The translations under genes were made by a program, and so were the position numbers. From NCBI GenBank assembly GCA_965644295.1, contig CBFFRP010000168.1:1-64000 (forward strand): DNA of 64,000 bases. The letters run 5' to 3'. Below, piece by piece: positions 44,641-55,700 of the stretch; the first letter of the stretch is position 1, and every line of letters starts with the position of its first letter. Source of the DNA: Paraphysomonas bandaiensis. Taxonomy: Eukaryota; Chrysophyceae. The notes under the pieces were generated by a model. It had not been told where the DNA came from. It saw only the letters and a list, made by a program, of their open reading frames with translations, and made no database searches.

Positions 44641-44989
44641 ACACTTATCAATTCACGTCCAGGATGGGGAATTGAGGTATGATTGTGATCAGATAGTTTG
44701 GATTTCTCCTCACTATATCCTGCCCTGACAGTCACACTCTCCACCCAACGGGGACTCCCAGCAAGTTCTGACGCTTTTCAGCGTAAAGAAACAAATGCAG
44801 GGCCGCAGAGTAAGAGGCAACGACAGAAACAAGAATCAGATTCTGAATCAGGGATCCTCATTTCACAGAACAACCTCCATTTATGCTTGATATTCGTATG
44901 AAACTCACCGATATGAATCTTCAAAAACCTCTGTTAAAAGTAGTTAGAAAAACAATTGGCACTTAATGGATTCAATATATAATGTATAT

Positions 44990-46010
44990 GTGTATCAGAT
45001 ATTGAAATAGTCTCATAAGCACAAGGCTTCAGAAGGTGTCCTAAGGTAATTATCATATCATCACCAACACAGGATAACTCTACTCAAACACACAATTCAA
45101 ATACTAACCTGGAGTCACCTTCAGAACCATAATTACGAATGCCTTGTTAGCAATACTGCATATTAATGAAATCAGAACATATATAACAAGCAGGGTATCT
45201 TTTAAAGGCATATACAGTACAACATAGGTGGTACAATGAATCAGACGTGCTTCGTGATCCTGGCTTAGAATACAAAGCTAGATTTAGAAACATGGTCGAT
45301 CATACGGGGAAAGAGTCTGTCATCACATTCAGGTGTACCACCACAGTACTAATAGTATAAATACATACAAAAGTGCATCAGATAAAGATATAGTCTCATA
45401 AGCATTTAGCTTCAGAAGGTGTCCTAAGGTAATTATCATATCATCACACACACTCTAATTTCCATGGAAACAAGAATGGCATACTCACAATTGTCATCCG
45501 AAGACATCTTAATATGATTTGAAATTCACATGAAGGATTCAACTGTAGTAGCAACCTGTACATATATGTTATTATCAGAGCTTCATATGGGTTCAAATAG
45601 ACAATATGAGCACACAGGTATATGAATCAGACGTGCTTCGTGATCCTGGCTTAGAATACAAAGCTACTTTTAGAAACATGGTCGATCATACGGGGAAAGA
45701 GTCTGTCATCACATTCATATCTACCACTCATTCGTATACGTATATATAGAGAGAGGTGTCTGTCACGTACCCATATATTGAGAGGAGATCGCCCTCATCC
45801 AATGAAAGAATTACTTCCCATTAGATCCAAATCAATCCTGTAAAAAAGACTGTGAGAACAGGTGTCTATGAGTGTATATATATGGAGTAATGTGTTGGTC
45901 AGACATGCTTCATGATCCTGGCTTAGAATACGAAGCTAAGTATCGAAACATGGTCGATCATACGGGGAAAGAGTCTGTCATCATCCCAACATTCAAACAT
46001 TGTATGTGTG
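44990..46010 (+). repeat. Tandem family of a 32-codon coding-like module, three copies
   Basis: The module SDVLRDPGLEYKARFRNM followed by VDHTGKESVI occurs at about 45240-45335, 45629-45720 and 45898-45990. In the first two copies an upstream string, GCTTCAGAAGGTGTCCTAAG then GTAATTATCATATCATCAC, is also conserved (45025 and 45410), so the unit is ~385 bp. The third copy has diverged at codons but keeps conservative residues (KYR for RFR, with synonymous AGA/CGA). 44700-44880 nearby carries another coding-like stretch (LTVTLSTQRGLPASSD ... KRQRQKQESDSESG). No complete gene could be assembled. Confidence 0.6.
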
Positions 46011-46220
46011 ATCTTACCTTATTGATTTCATTGGAATGTATGATGCTTCTAGTGAAGGTGTGAAATTATGAGATGGAGTGGAATGTTTCTATATGAGTGT
46101 ATGTAGTGTGTGTGGCTATGAGAGACCCCTTGATATCCACTACATATATATGGAGCTCTAAGGGACACGATGGAGTTCAGTTTAGTTCTATTTACTGTGT
46201 GCTGGTGATGGTGATGTAAG

Positions 46221-46380
46221 TATGTATGTATGTATGTATGTATGTATGTATGTATGTATGTATGTATGTATGTATGTATGTATGTATGTATGTATGTATG
46301 TATGTATGTATGTATGTATGTATGTATGTATGTATGTATGTATGTATGTATGTATGTATGTATGTATGTATGTATGTATG
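46221..46380. repeat. (TATG)n microsatellite, ~160 bp
   Basis: Uninterrupted tract ending about 277 bp before the EF-hand gene at 46657. Confidence 0.98.
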
Positions 46381-46656
46381 TGTGTACTCTGTATGTATGC
46401 ATGTCGGTATATAGGTATGTAGGTAGGTACAAATACACAAGTATCAATCTTACGAAATATTCCATCTTTCAACGGGTATATGTACAGTATGTATAGGGCA
46501 GCATATGGCCTCCCAGGTGTGTACCTGTGTACAAGGATCTCATCACATGACTGACCACACTCATATACACCCTCCATTAGCACCTACTGCACACATACCA
46601 CTATATTCCACTATATAAACCCTCCTAATAACTCTCTTATCATTCATAGCTGTTTT

Positions 46657-49600
46657 ATGCAGACAACAGCACCTAGTAGACAGTCCTCTGTGTCTGCACA
46701 AGCCTCTTATTCGGACTATGCACGAGCTTTTCGTCATGCATTACTTATACGTGGAAATGGCGATACAGGAGCCAAATCATACCTTAAATCAGTGTTTCGT
46801 GAGATTGATACAGATGGTAATGGGGAGTTAACAACCTCTGAACTCTTTACGTTTATACAGTCGATTGATATTAAGAATGAGATGCCTGAAGATGCCTTAG
46901 AAGGGATTGATACGGATCAGTTTGCAGAGATTTTAATACAACAGATTGATATTAATCATGATGGGAAAGTATCTTTTCGTGAGTTATCTGAATTTCTTTG
47001 GCCAGCTGTGGAATCTACACGTGAAGTTGGCATGGTTATTGAAGTTGTTCGCCAGGCTATAAAAGACTTCTTGGGCGATAGCCTCATTGCTCAAGCAGTG
47101 AAAAACAATTCTAATGATGATGCAACTCTTATATCCGCATTCGCGAAGAAAACAGGTGTAAAATTGTTACGGGGTAACCTCCTTGAAGTTCGGCAACTGA
47201 AAAAGGGTCTGAAGACTATTCAAAACAAAGAGCTTGGGTCACTAACGGACTACGAACTGGAGATGCTTGTCCACGCTATCGATGCTAATGGTGATAAAGT
47301 TATGTCTCCACGAGAATTCAAAACTTGGCTATTAATGCAACACGGAGAATACAGTAACACGCAACAGCAAACATCACGAAGTGAAGGGTGTCATGAGGAG
47401 AATGTAATGCATGCGGAAAACCGACACGAATCCGAGGAAGGAACAAGCTTACAGACTGACGCAGAAGCATCAGCTAGATTAAAGGCTGAGGAAGAAGCTC
47501 GTTTGAAAGCTGAAGCAGAAAAGGAAGCTCGTTTGAAGGCAGAAGAGGAAGCTCGATTAAAGGCTGAAGAGGAAGCTCGTTTGAAAGCTGAGGCTGAGGA
47601 AGTGGCTCGTTTGCAGGCTGAAGCAGAAGAGGCTGCAAGACTAAGAGCTGAGGAAGAAGCTCGTTTGAAAGCTGAAGCAGAAGAGGAAGCTAGATTAAAG
47701 GCTGAGGAAGAAGCTCGTTTGAAGGCCGAAGAGGAAGCACGATTGAAAGCTGAAGCAGAAGAGGCTGCAAGAGTAAAGGCTGAGGAAGAAGCTCGTTTGA
47801 AGGCCGAAGAGGAAGCTAGACTTAAGGCAGAAGAGGAAGCTCGATTAAAGGCTGAAGAGGAAGCTCGTTTGAAAGCTGAGGCTGAGGAAGCGGCTCGTTT
47901 GCAGGCTGAAGCAGAAGAGGCTGCAAGACTAAGAGCTGAGGAAGAAGCTCGTTTGAAAGCTGAAGCAGAAGAGGAAGCTCGATTAAAGGCTGAGGAAGAA
48001 GCTCGTTTGAAGGCCGCAGAGGAAGCACGATTGAAAGCTGAAGCAGAAGAGGCTGCAAGAGTAAAGGCTGAGGAAGAAGCTCGTTTGAAGGCCGAAGAGG
48101 AAGCTAGACTTAAGGCAGAAGAGGAAGCTCGATTAAAGGCTGAAGAGGAAGCTCGTTTGAAAGCTGAGGCTGAGGAAGCGGCTCGTTTGCAGGCTGAAGC
48201 AGAAGAGGCTGCAAGACTAAGAGCTGAGGAAGAAGCTCGTTTGAAAGCTGAAGCAGAAGAGGAAGCTAGATTAAAGGCTGAGGAAGAAGCTCGTTTGAAG
48301 GCCGAAGAGGAAGCACGATTGAAAGCTGAAGCAGAAGAGGCTGCAAGAGTAAAGGCTGAGGAAGAAGCTCGTTTGAAGGCCGAAGAGGAAGCTAGACTTA
48401 AGGCAGAAGAGGAAGCTCGATTAAAGGCTGAAGAGGAAGCTCGTTTGAAAGCTGAGGCTGAGGAAGCGGCTCGTTTGCAGGCTGAAGCAGAAGAGGCTGC
48501 AAGACTAAGAGCTGAGGAAGAAGCTCGTTTGAAAGCTGAAGCAGAAGAGGAAGCTCGATTAAAGGCTGAAGAGGAAGCTCGTTTGAAAGCTGAGGCTGAG
48601 GAAGCGGCTCGTTTGCAGGCTGAAGCAGAAGAGGCTGCAAGACTAAGAGCTGAGGAAGAAGCTCGTTTGAAAGCTGAAGCAGAAGAGGAAGCTAGATTAA
48701 AGGCTGAGGAAGAAGCTCGTTTGAAGGCCGAAGAGGAAGCACGATTGAAAGCTGAAGCAGAAGAGGCTGCAAGAGTAAAGGCTGAGGAAGAAGCTCGTTT
48801 GAAGGCCGAAGAGGAAGCTAGACTTAAGGCAGAAGAGGAAGCTCGATTAAAGGCTGAAGAGGAAGCTCGTTTGAAAGCTGAGGCTGAGGAAGCGGCTCGT
48901 TTGCAGGCTGAAGCAGAAGAGGCTGCAAGACTAAGAGCTGAGGAAGAAGCTCGTTTGAAAGCTGAAGCAGAAGAGGAAGCTCGATTAAAGGCTGAAGAGG
49001 AAGCTCGTTTGAAAGCTGAGGCTGAGGAAGCGGCTCGTTTGCAGGCTGAAGCAGAAGAGGCTGCAAGACTAAGAGCTGAGGAAGAAGCTCGTTTGAAAGC
49101 TGAAGCAGAAGAGGAAGCTCGATTAAAGGCTGAGGAGGAAGCTCGTTTGAAGGCCGAAGAGGAAGCACGATTGAAAGCTGAAGCAGAAGAGGCTGCAAGA
49201 GTAAAGGCTGAGGAAGAAGCTCGTTTGAAGGCCGAAGAGGAAGCTAGGCTTAAGGCAGAAGAGGAAGCTCGATTAAAGGCTGAAGAGGAAGCTCGTTTGA
49301 AAGCTGAGGCTGAGGAAGCGGCTCGTTTGCAGGCTGAAGCAGAAGAGGCTGCAAGACTAAGAGCTGAGGAAGAAGCTCGTTTGAAAGCTGAAGCAGAAGA
49401 GGAAGCTAGATTAAAGGCTGAGGAAGAAGCTCGTTTGAAGGCCGAAGAGGAAGCACGATTGCAAGCTGAAGCAGAAGAGGCTGCAAGAGTAAAGGCTGAG
49501 GAAGAAGCTCGTTTGAAGGCCGAAGAGGAAGCTAGACTTAAGGCAGAAGAGGAAGCTCGATTAAAGGCTGAGGAGGCGACTCGTTTGCAGGCTGAAGCAG

Positions 49601-50205
49601 AAGAGGCTGCAAGGCTAAGAGCCGAGGCAGAAGCTGCTAGATTGAAGGCTGAGACGGAGGCTCGGCTGAGGGCTCAAGAGGACGCTAGACTAAAGGCAGA
49701 AGCGGAAGCTGCTAGACGGAAGGCCGAGGCCGAAAAAGCTGCTAGACGTCAGGCTGAATCAGAAGAGGCAGCTAGATTAAAGGCTGAGGCCGAAGAATCG
49801 GCAAGACGAAAAGCAGAGGCAGCTCGGTTGATGGAAGCAGCAGAAGAGGCTGCTAAATTGAAGGCTGAAACCGGGGAGGCTGCTAGGTTGAAAGCTGATG
49901 TGGATGCAGAAGGAGCAGCAAGGGGGTCGTATGTTCCTCCTAGTGTTACCCCTTCTGGTGTGACTGTGGACTCAGTTAATGTTGAAATGGAAACATTTTC
50001 CTTGCTTCATACCAACGCCAGACCGCCAAAAGAGGAGAAGGTTGAAGGACGTTTTTCTTCGGCACCTGGGACACCTGACAAATTATTGGAACATTGGGAC
50101 GATGACAGTGATGGAAAGGCATTGTTGTCCCCGAGTAAGAGTAATTACTCAAAGCGAGAGAATCGAGATGAGGGGTGTTGTTGCTGTTGTTGCGGGTGGT
50201 GGTAG
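46657..50205 (+). CDS. EF-hand protein with ~700-residue charged helix and poly-Cys C-terminus (1182 aa, single exon)
   Basis: Residues ~1-230 hold EF-hands: FREIDTDGNGELTTSELF, IDINHDGKVSFRELSEF and IDANGDKVMSPREFKTW, each with canonical D-x-D/N-x-D/N-G loops. Residues ~270-1080 are a near-perfect repeat of (A)EEEARLKAEE-type octads, predicting one long uninterrupted charged alpha helix or coiled coil. The repeat ends in a more diverged part, then a Ser/Pro-rich region and the terminus EGCCCCCCGWW. Six adjacent cysteines at the very end suggest multiple S-acylation and membrane attachment. The likely role is a Ca2+-regulated spacer or scaffold between membrane and cytoskeleton; this is inference. 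The ATG at 46657 is the first in frame, close to the TATATAAACC at 46612. Confidence 0.85.
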   Translation: MQTTAPSRQSSVSAQASYSDYARAFRHALLIRGNGDTGAKSYLKSVFREIDTDGNGELTTSELFTFIQSIDIKNEMPEDALEGIDTDQFAEILIQQIDINHDGKVSFRELSEFLWPAVESTREVGMVIEVVRQAIKDFLGDSLIAQAVKNNSNDDATLISAFAKKTGVKLLRGNLLEVRQLKKGLKTIQNKELGSLTDYELEMLVHAIDANGDKVMSPREFKTWLLMQHGEYSNTQQQTSRSEGCHEENVMHAENRHESEEGTSLQTDAEASARLKAEEEARLKAEAEKEARLKAEEEARLKAEEEARLKAEAEEVARLQAEAEEAARLRAEEEARLKAEAEEEARLKAEEEARLKAEEEARLKAEAEEAARVKAEEEARLKAEEEARLKAEEEARLKAEEEARLKAEAEEAARLQAEAEEAARLRAEEEARLKAEAEEEARLKAEEEARLKAAEEARLKAEAEEAARVKAEEEARLKAEEEARLKAEEEARLKAEEEARLKAEAEEAARLQAEAEEAARLRAEEEARLKAEAEEEARLKAEEEARLKAEEEARLKAEAEEAARVKAEEEARLKAEEEARLKAEEEARLKAEEEARLKAEAEEAARLQAEAEEAARLRAEEEARLKAEAEEEARLKAEEEARLKAEAEEAARLQAEAEEAARLRAEEEARLKAEAEEEARLKAEEEARLKAEEEARLKAEAEEAARVKAEEEARLKAEEEARLKAEEEARLKAEEEARLKAEAEEAARLQAEAEEAARLRAEEEARLKAEAEEEARLKAEEEARLKAEAEEAARLQAEAEEAARLRAEEEARLKAEAEEEARLKAEEEARLKAEEEARLKAEAEEAARVKAEEEARLKAEEEARLKAEEEARLKAEEEARLKAEAEEAARLQAEAEEAARLRAEEEARLKAEAEEEARLKAEEEARLKAEEEARLQAEAEEAARVKAEEEARLKAEEEARLKAEEEARLKAEEATRLQAEAEEAARLRAEAEAARLKAETEARLRAQEDARLKAEAEAARRKAEAEKAARRQAESEEAARLKAEAEESARRKAEAARLMEAAEEAAKLKAETGEAARLKADVDAEGAARGSYVPPSVTPSGVTVDSVNVEMETFSLLHTNARPPKEEKVEGRFSSAPGTPDKLLEHWDDDSDGKALLSPSKSNYSKRENRDEGCCCCCCGWW
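47480..49620 (+). repeat. Higher-order coding repeat, 288-bp units
   Basis: The marker GCAAGAGTAAAGGCTGAG recurs at about 47767, 48055, 48343, 48770, 49197 and 49486: spacings of 288 bp (96 codons), with two units enlarged by about 140 bp. The basic unit is 24 bp (EEEARLKA). Units differ at only a few bases, so the array has been homogenised recently. Confidence 0.85.
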
Positions 50206-51677
50206 ATACCGAGGTATAGTTGAAGTTAGTATCGCGAAATAGAGTCGATGGTTTGCCCTGATAGTTGTATATGATGGCATAGTTTGTGAAATTAGATTTA
50301 AAATAGTATCACATTCGGTAGTTTATATTATCATGTGCGATAGTTATCATGGGTAGATATATGTATAACATCGATACTAGTTTGACTTACTCTAGCTTAA
50401 TTACCACTATCAGCTACCAAAGATGCGTTGGTTCACCTTATAGTAGACTTCTATACTAGGTACGGTACTGTGCTACAACGATATTGACTAGATTCGGTTA
50501 ATATATCTATTCGTTTAAATATTGCAGTTATACATATATGAAAGTCTTATTATTAGCGATAGGCGTCAAGAATCTGCAATAGATAAGTAGTTAGATGAAA
50601 ACTAGTCAAGCTAGATAGAGACTTCTACCTGTAACTAGCTTGTACAAATTCTCATACTAGATACTATGTAACGCTACGAAAGCTGCTTTTGCGTCGCCGC
50701 AAGCACCAAGGTGCAACCACTTCCGTTCTTTAATGTGAGGGAGATCTCTATGGACGTGAGTCCTTAAAGTGTACATACATGGGATTGGGCTCTGCAGTGC
50801 TTTGGACAGGCACAGGATTCTGAATTTGTGAGTCGAGTGTTCCTAGCCTGAGATACATGAGCAAGGGGATAGATTGGGACTTCGGCATGTCAAGAGATGG
50901 CGCGGGCTGCGAGGTGAGCGTGGGGCGAAAGACAAGCTATAGGAAACAGCGCCATGGCATTTCTACTTGTGGAAGAGGTAGTCACGTGGGATGAGCTAGA
51001 GGTCTCCTAGTGAGCGAAGAACCATCGGTTTTCGTCGTGTGTTTTACAGTAATACAGTTCGCTTATAAAGTGTTCTTTTCACAACATGTATGATGTTGTT
51101 TAAAAGGCTTTTTGAAACTATAACCGATGGCAAAGAATACAGTATTTAAAGATGGTAGTATATGAGTATTATATAGACTGAAGCTATATTTATAGAGACT
51201 GGAGAAAAATATCAATTACATTTTGATATATATATCGATTCTGGAGTCACCCTCACCCTAAAAAAAGTCGACTCGCACTGTTTCTTTGTGGTATGGGGGA
51301 TAAGTACCGGATATATTTCACCGGGATACCAACGTGAGATATTGTTCTGCTTACTCATATCTATGTGTATAAAAAATATATAATATAAATAAAACTACAA
51401 TCTTTAACATGACAATATGTTACGTAAGTATTTTTTGTGCCCGTGGGGAGAACGGATTTGTCTTCTCTGGTGAAAGCCCCCTTCTTCTTGTGGAAAGATG
51501 GAGTAATGCTGCCCAAGGTGTCTAATATTATGCTCAAGGTATATCCTAATACTACACTCTATTGTAACTGTACTCCCTCTGTATGTACTGTAGCATACAG
51601 GATTTTAAATTTCAGCTTTACTTTTAGGTGTATGCACTATATATTATATATCAAATGTAGCCATCGTATATGCGTGT
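50206..51677. other. Intergenic with dispersed-repeat fragments
   Basis: 50575-50720 is an inverted member of the 31541/41262 family. 51239-51335 resembles 31168-31260. An open exon-like stretch at 51437-51540 (VPVGRTDLSSLVKAPFFLWK) ends at a GT donor-like site but could not be joined to anything. Confidence 0.5.
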
Positions 51678-51737
51678 CAGGGCTGCGTAACAATTAATTG
51701 AATCGCAATTTAATTGCATGGAACATAGGTAATAATA

Positions 51738-52338
51738 AGTCGAGGTAATACCAAAACCTGGGTTTTGATGTAAAACCTGGTGAAATTTTTGGTGATGGTC
51801 GGAAAAGGGTATAACTATGCACAATAAGTAACTATGATGGTGACGGGGTCGTATGTCGTATATATGCGGTATTGTTCTGATTATTGTTGTGCGTTGTTAC
51901 TATACACTGTACTAACTGCTTATGATCCTTCACCTGCTTATGATCCTTCACCTGCTTATGATCCTCCACCTACTAGCAATGTGCCCCCAGCGGCTGTTGC
52001 CGCGTCGTTTCCGAGCATAGGTACTAATACTACTGTAAGTAGTAGTGGTAAAGATGGCTATATGCGTATGCAATGTATCCGAAATCAGGCTATTCGGTTG
52101 GAGCGTTTGCAGTCTCAAGCGAAGCAGATGTAGCTATATGAGAATATGATATTACAAAACACAAGTAATAATAGCAGGGCCAACTTTTAACGCAATAAAT
52201 ACTGCTAATAACAACTATACTTGCGACTTTTTCTTTATCTTTAACCTCTCAGATACAAATTACAGTAAAATAATAACTCAATACTTATATATGAAACCTG
52301 GTGAAATTGCTTTACCAGGTTTTGGTATTACCTCGACT
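51738..52338. mobile_element. TA-type MITE (601 bp) nested in the hAT-type MITE
   Basis: Inverted ends AGTCGAGGTAATACCAAAAC / GTTTTGGTATTACCTCGACT, each followed inward by CCTGG, flanked by TA on both sides (51736-51737 and 52339-52340). TA duplication suits Tc1/mariner-type mobilisation. Its left ~100 bp matches 5765-5865 inverted. It contains the open frame 51834-52133. Confidence 0.85.
51834..52133 (+). CDS. Short frame inside the MITE, possibly a captured gene fragment (99 aa)
   Basis: Starts with two ATGs exactly where the sequence ceases to match the other family copy. Residues 30-48 are three YDPSP/YDPPP repeats; the rest is Ser/Thr-rich and ends in a basic helix (GYMRMQCIRNQAIRLERLQS). 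It does not look like a transposase. It may be the 3' exon of a host gene carried by the element, or chance. Confidence 0.3.
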   Translation: MMVTGSYVVYMRYCSDYCCALLLYTVLTAYDPSPAYDPSPAYDPPPTSNVPPAAVAASFPSIGTNTTVSSSGKDGYMRMQCIRNQAIRLERLQSQAKQM

Positions 52339-52772
52339 TAATTGCAATAATCGATTAGAGGCCATTATGTTTTTGTGCTTTAATAGACTTCTGTGGAATG
52401 CAAATACGGTTGAAGATGCTATTCGTGCTTGTAGTAAGTATTAGGTTAATTAGAAAATAATTGGCAATTAAATTGCAATTATAATTATGCGAACAATAAC
52501 TAATAGTTGCAATTTAGTTGCTAAAACACATTTGCAATTTAATTGCAATTAATTATTACGCAGCCCTGATGCGTGTATACATAGAAACAGAAATCTTAAG
52601 AAAGCAGGAAGAAATAGGGGTAAAATACATACTATTACATATTTATACACTACTACGTCTAAAAAATACGTACAGTACTTGGATAACAAAATTGGATAAC
52701 AAAATAAATTCTAAGTACACAGTATATGAATAAATCGCACAAAAAATGCCACACAATAAGGTACCAACAATC

Positions 52773-55700
52773 TTACTTTCGCTCATGCAGAACAAGTTTG
52801 CCTCTCACTACTTCAGATGCCTGTCGGACCCTAACTAAGCACTGTATCCTTGTAACAAGGTCATGCACAGCGGGTTTGTTGTATCGATTCTCTTGAAACA
52901 ATTTAAATAAAATTCGATGCAATAGGTCAATAGAGTCTAATTCACGCTCAGGGGAATACACTCGAAGCAGTTTAAAACCTGTTTCCGATAAAGGCCTCCC
53001 AGAACTCGATACACTTACAGCGTAAAAGGAATCACTATACAGCACTCAGAGTTAGTGAAAATTAATACTTAGACGATGGACTTACCATGCGTCACAAAGA
53101 ATTCTGTTTTGAAATCCAACTCGGGAACTCTGAATCACATTTAGTTCAGTTGAGTCCGAAGTGCTATTGATAGCTAATGGCTCGACTAATACGGAGCCCG
53201 TGGGGTTATTTTCAAAATCAAACACAATTCTAGTAACAGAAACTACATTTAGCATCCCACCACAAACAACCATCTCACGCAAAGAATGCGAACATTTCGA
53301 CGGAACATGGCCTCGCCTTGGTTTATTGACATGAAAGTCCGTGCTTGCAGTGCTACAATCATCTGTATGCTCCCAGGTGGTTTGCTTCGACGATGATGAT
53401 CCATCTGCTTTCGAATGATAGCGTTGCTTGCATGACTTTCCTGTGGGAAAAGATTCTTCCTGGCGTACATAACGCTGAAATAGGATAGGCATAGACGGGG
53501 GGCGCATACAGGCGGGCAACCTCTCCTCTATTTTCAGGACATTATCTCGTTGTTGCTGCAATTCCTCAGGACTACACTCGGGTGGGAACACTGATATTTT
53601 TTTTCTACCTATTGTCCAATTGTATATTCGCTTATACCACGTCGAATTCCTAACTCTTTCTTCGTCTTGAGTAGCTTGCATGCGTGATATATTTTGAGCG
53701 ACCCGGGACCTTACATCCTCATATTTCATATATTCCCTATGAACCATAAGGATCTGTCTCTCGGCTTCTTCCTTCTCGTGTCGGAGACGCCGATTGGCGC
53801 GATCTGTCAGCTTATTAATATATCGAATTGCCACTTCAGTTACTCTTTCATCTTTCGTAAGTGAAGTACCACCAAAAGTAGCAGCTCTGTTTGTTTGCTT
53901 CGTTCTTTGTCCCCAATAGTAAACAGGGAACATCCAAGAAGGTACAGTGGCAAAATGTTGTTTGCTATCTTCCAGTACAGATTCTCGATACGATTTGAAC
54001 AGAGAGCCAATTCGAATCGAGTCGTCAATAGCAATCCGTAGAATCGGTTTCAATATAACTTCTTCCGTTTTCAGTTTCACGGGCTGCCGTGATTTCTTAG
54101 CAAATAGGGACTTTCGTACCGGACCTTTCTGTTTAGGTTGGGAGGGAATTGTAACAACTCGATTGATATGTCCCCCGTGGTACACGGACGACAACAACCT
54201 CTTCATATCATTAAATTCAATGCTCGCAGCAGTAATCAGGGCACTATATATCTCCATGGCATAAAAATGTTTCAGTTTCATCTGCTGATAATCTGCGCTT
54301 GTAGGCATGCTTCCACCATGATCAATCCACGAATGGTCATTCAATGATATCATATCAAGTAGTAACGAGTCTTTGCTCAGCTTGTCCGGCATACGGAGCA
54401 GACGCAGACGTGCAAATACGTTGCATCTCAGTACCCTAATTCTGTGATCACATATATTTTCATTGGAGGAAATATCCTAAGAAATTACGTCAATATTTAA
54501 GGTAGTGCATTCCATTGATTCTTACATCTAAACCGTGAAAATGGTTGTACGCAGCTATTGAAAAAGGGTGTCTTCCAAATAGTCGATCGATTTCGTTCGA
54601 ATCTACTGTAGACTCCTCAGTGATTGTGGAGGCGTCAGCGGTTGACGGCTATGCACCAACATTTATGACAGCACAGCACAATACATATACAGTGAATATA
54701 CCTTTAAGGACAAACCACTTCGACATAGCAACAGTTCCATCAGATCTAACGGATCACCTCGTTTCGCTATGTTCGCGAGTCTGGTATCATGCACCTTCAA
54801 TGTGCTGTACATGGTCCCTCCGTATAGCATGTGCCGCACACGCTGCAGAAATCCAATACACAGGGTCTTATTCTCATTTTTCCATTTGTCTTCAACGGAT
54901 GCGAACCACTTCGACAGCTTCCCTGACCATGATATAATTATTGTCGAGTTGATATAAGGAGGACCCTCTTCAAAATTCTCAAAAACATACTTTCCCAGTC
55001 CTGGGATATTTCTAGGAACTTTGCTCTTCACTACTTCTGGCTCATCTAGAGTACTGTTAATTCGTACTTTCTTGTTGACACCTTTTAATTTGGACGGGTA
55101 TCCGACCTTCTTGTGATGTGCTGACATGAGCTTTGCTTTCGATTTCGAGGACGAATTACGCGGTAGATACCTCTTGATAGATTCTACTTTAGCATGTAAC
55201 AACCCCTTTGAAATTAGTTGTTCAACGTAGAGGTGGGGCCATGATGGTAGTTCAGGAGCTGGAATTATTCGTTCTACATCTTTAGCTTTGTTCAAAGCCT
55301 TCAGCAAGAACATCTCCTCCTCAGTTTCTGATACATCAAGAGGGGTGTTTACAGTTGATTCGGCATTTAAGTCTGTATTGAATAGAACAGCGAAGAATTT
55401 AATTTCTTTGCGACCATTGTCACAAGCATCAGTGCAATATGAGGTTACAATATCATCCATTTCTTGCAGCTCTTCTTCAATTTTAATTGCCACATCAAGT
55501 GTGGCCTTTCGAGAGGCTCTAGTCAAAAACTTATCTGACTTTAATCGTCGACGAATTTCACAAAGTTTTCCGTGAGACTCTTTCATTTTCTCTAAATATT
55601 GAATTATTTCTCTAACTCTCGCTAAGCGGGTCTGTCTTGATTGTCTGAGGTACTTAAGTGCCCGATACCGAGTAAGTGAAGCCTTATCTGGTTCAATTTT

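Larger units (their letters stand above)
51678..52568. mobile_element. Complete hAT-type MITE (891 bp) with 8-bp target duplication
   Basis: Termini are CAGGGCTGCGTAACAATTAA at the left and the inverted TTAATTATTACGCAGCCCTG at the right. The flanks are identical octamers, ATGCGTGT at 51670-51677 and 52569-52576. An 8-bp duplication with CAGGG-type ends is the hallmark of hAT transposons. There is no transposase inside; about 600 bp of its length is the nested element below, leaving a core of ~290 bp rich in TTGCAATTAAATTGCAATT. Two end fragments of the same family are at 40478 and 41973. Confidence 0.92.

Noticed and set aside
47822-49198. Leu/Gln/Pro-rich minus-strand frames
   Set aside because: Antisense of the EEEARLKA repeat.
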